A model generated the notes under the pieces. It did no database searches. It was not told the origin of the DNA and saw nothing but the letters and a program-made list of their open reading frames with translations. Below are positions 32,118 through 32,267 of a stretch of DNA of 32,267 bases, one piece after another (position 1 is the stretch's first letter; every line of letters begins with the position of its first letter). A program made the translations under genes and the position numbers. The stretch covers positions 1 through 32,267 of the forward strand of contig JANWXI010000026.1 of the NCBI GenBank assembly GCA_025057415.1, read 5' to 3'. This DNA is from Chitinophagales bacterium (GTDB taxonomy: Bacteria; Bacteroidota; Bacteroidia; Chitinophagales; LD1).

Positions 32118-32267
32118 AGCGTCAATCTCCTTCGGAATGCAGAACGGCACCCCATATAGAAATCGTCTTATGATAGCACAACAGCGGGGTCGGCGCAAGG
32201 CAGGGGTGTTGTCATCGATTGAAACCATTTCCAAAAGAAGAACTCGCTTAGGCTTTGGAAGTGGTCA
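32118..32267. other. upstream region of efp at window edge
   Basis: No gene is seen. On the minus strand TTGCGC, a 17-bp spacer and TATCAT look like a sigma70-type promoter, and CCGACCCCGCTG (also present in repeat copy C) occurs at about 32194. Both could be chance, and the region is cut by the window end. Confidence 0.3.

Noticed and set aside
32147-32215. Possible fourth copy of the dispersed repeat upstream of efp
   Set aside because: It has CCGACCCCGCTG and a GGCACCCC, but in mutually inconsistent orientation, and lacks the GGGTGAGGGATGCG start and a terminal hairpin.
1-32267. CRISPR array, transposase, integrase or toxin-antitoxin pair
   Set aside because: I looked for regularly spaced direct repeats and for typical protein motifs of these systems and found none; the three dispersed elements are far apart and not spacer-like.

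Overview
The window looks like a chromosomal piece of a member of the Bacteroidota, probably a Chitinophagia-, Saprospiria- or Sphingobacteriia-like lineage. The evidence is the gldF/gldG gliding-motility ABC transporter genes, the efp-accB pair, a Bacteroidota-type YebC, near absence of Shine-Dalgarno sequences, and at least one upstream site (recQ) that fits the -33 TTG / -7 TAnnTTTG promoter type. Most of it is ordinary housekeeping sequence of balanced base composition. About 21.8-28.0 kb is visibly AT-richer and carries surface-carbohydrate genes and decayed reading frames.

Layout: 0.3-3.7 kb, minus strand: gldG, gldF, yebC. 3.8-7.2 kb, minus strand: a tightly overlapped three-gene operon of a membrane-anchored SGNH hydrolase and two paralogous glycosyltransferases. 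7.5-9.8 kb: a small heat-shock protein (minus) with a clear terminator, then a eukaryote-like sphingolipid delta-4 desaturase homologue and a small secreted protein (plus). 10.1-17.2 kb: recQ (minus), serS and lon (plus). 18.0-21.8 kb, plus: ldcA-pnuC-NadR-type kinase, overlapping and probably one cell-wall/NAD-salvage operon, then a soluble TPR histidine kinase. 22.6-27.6 kb: a GT-C-type membrane protein (plus), and a GT2 / ATP-grasp / methyltransferase operon (minus). 28.3-32.3 kb: alkB (minus), three tRNA genes (Ser-GCT, Pro-TGG, and a CAT tRNA), a HAD hydrolase overlapping a secreted protein with W-D-G repeats (plus), then accB and efp (minus).

The most unusual feature is a family of three dispersed, intergenic, GC-rich elements of 130-160 bp (9903-10035 plus, 17477-17636 minus, 28064-28192 plus). 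They start with GGGTGAGGGATGCG and end with CGGGGGCACCCC. Just before the end each has a hairpin whose closing CCCCG/CGGGG pairs are shared but whose inner stem differs in sequence while staying paired. That suggests selection on, or mobilisation of, a folded structure. I see no CRISPR array, transposase or integrase in the window.
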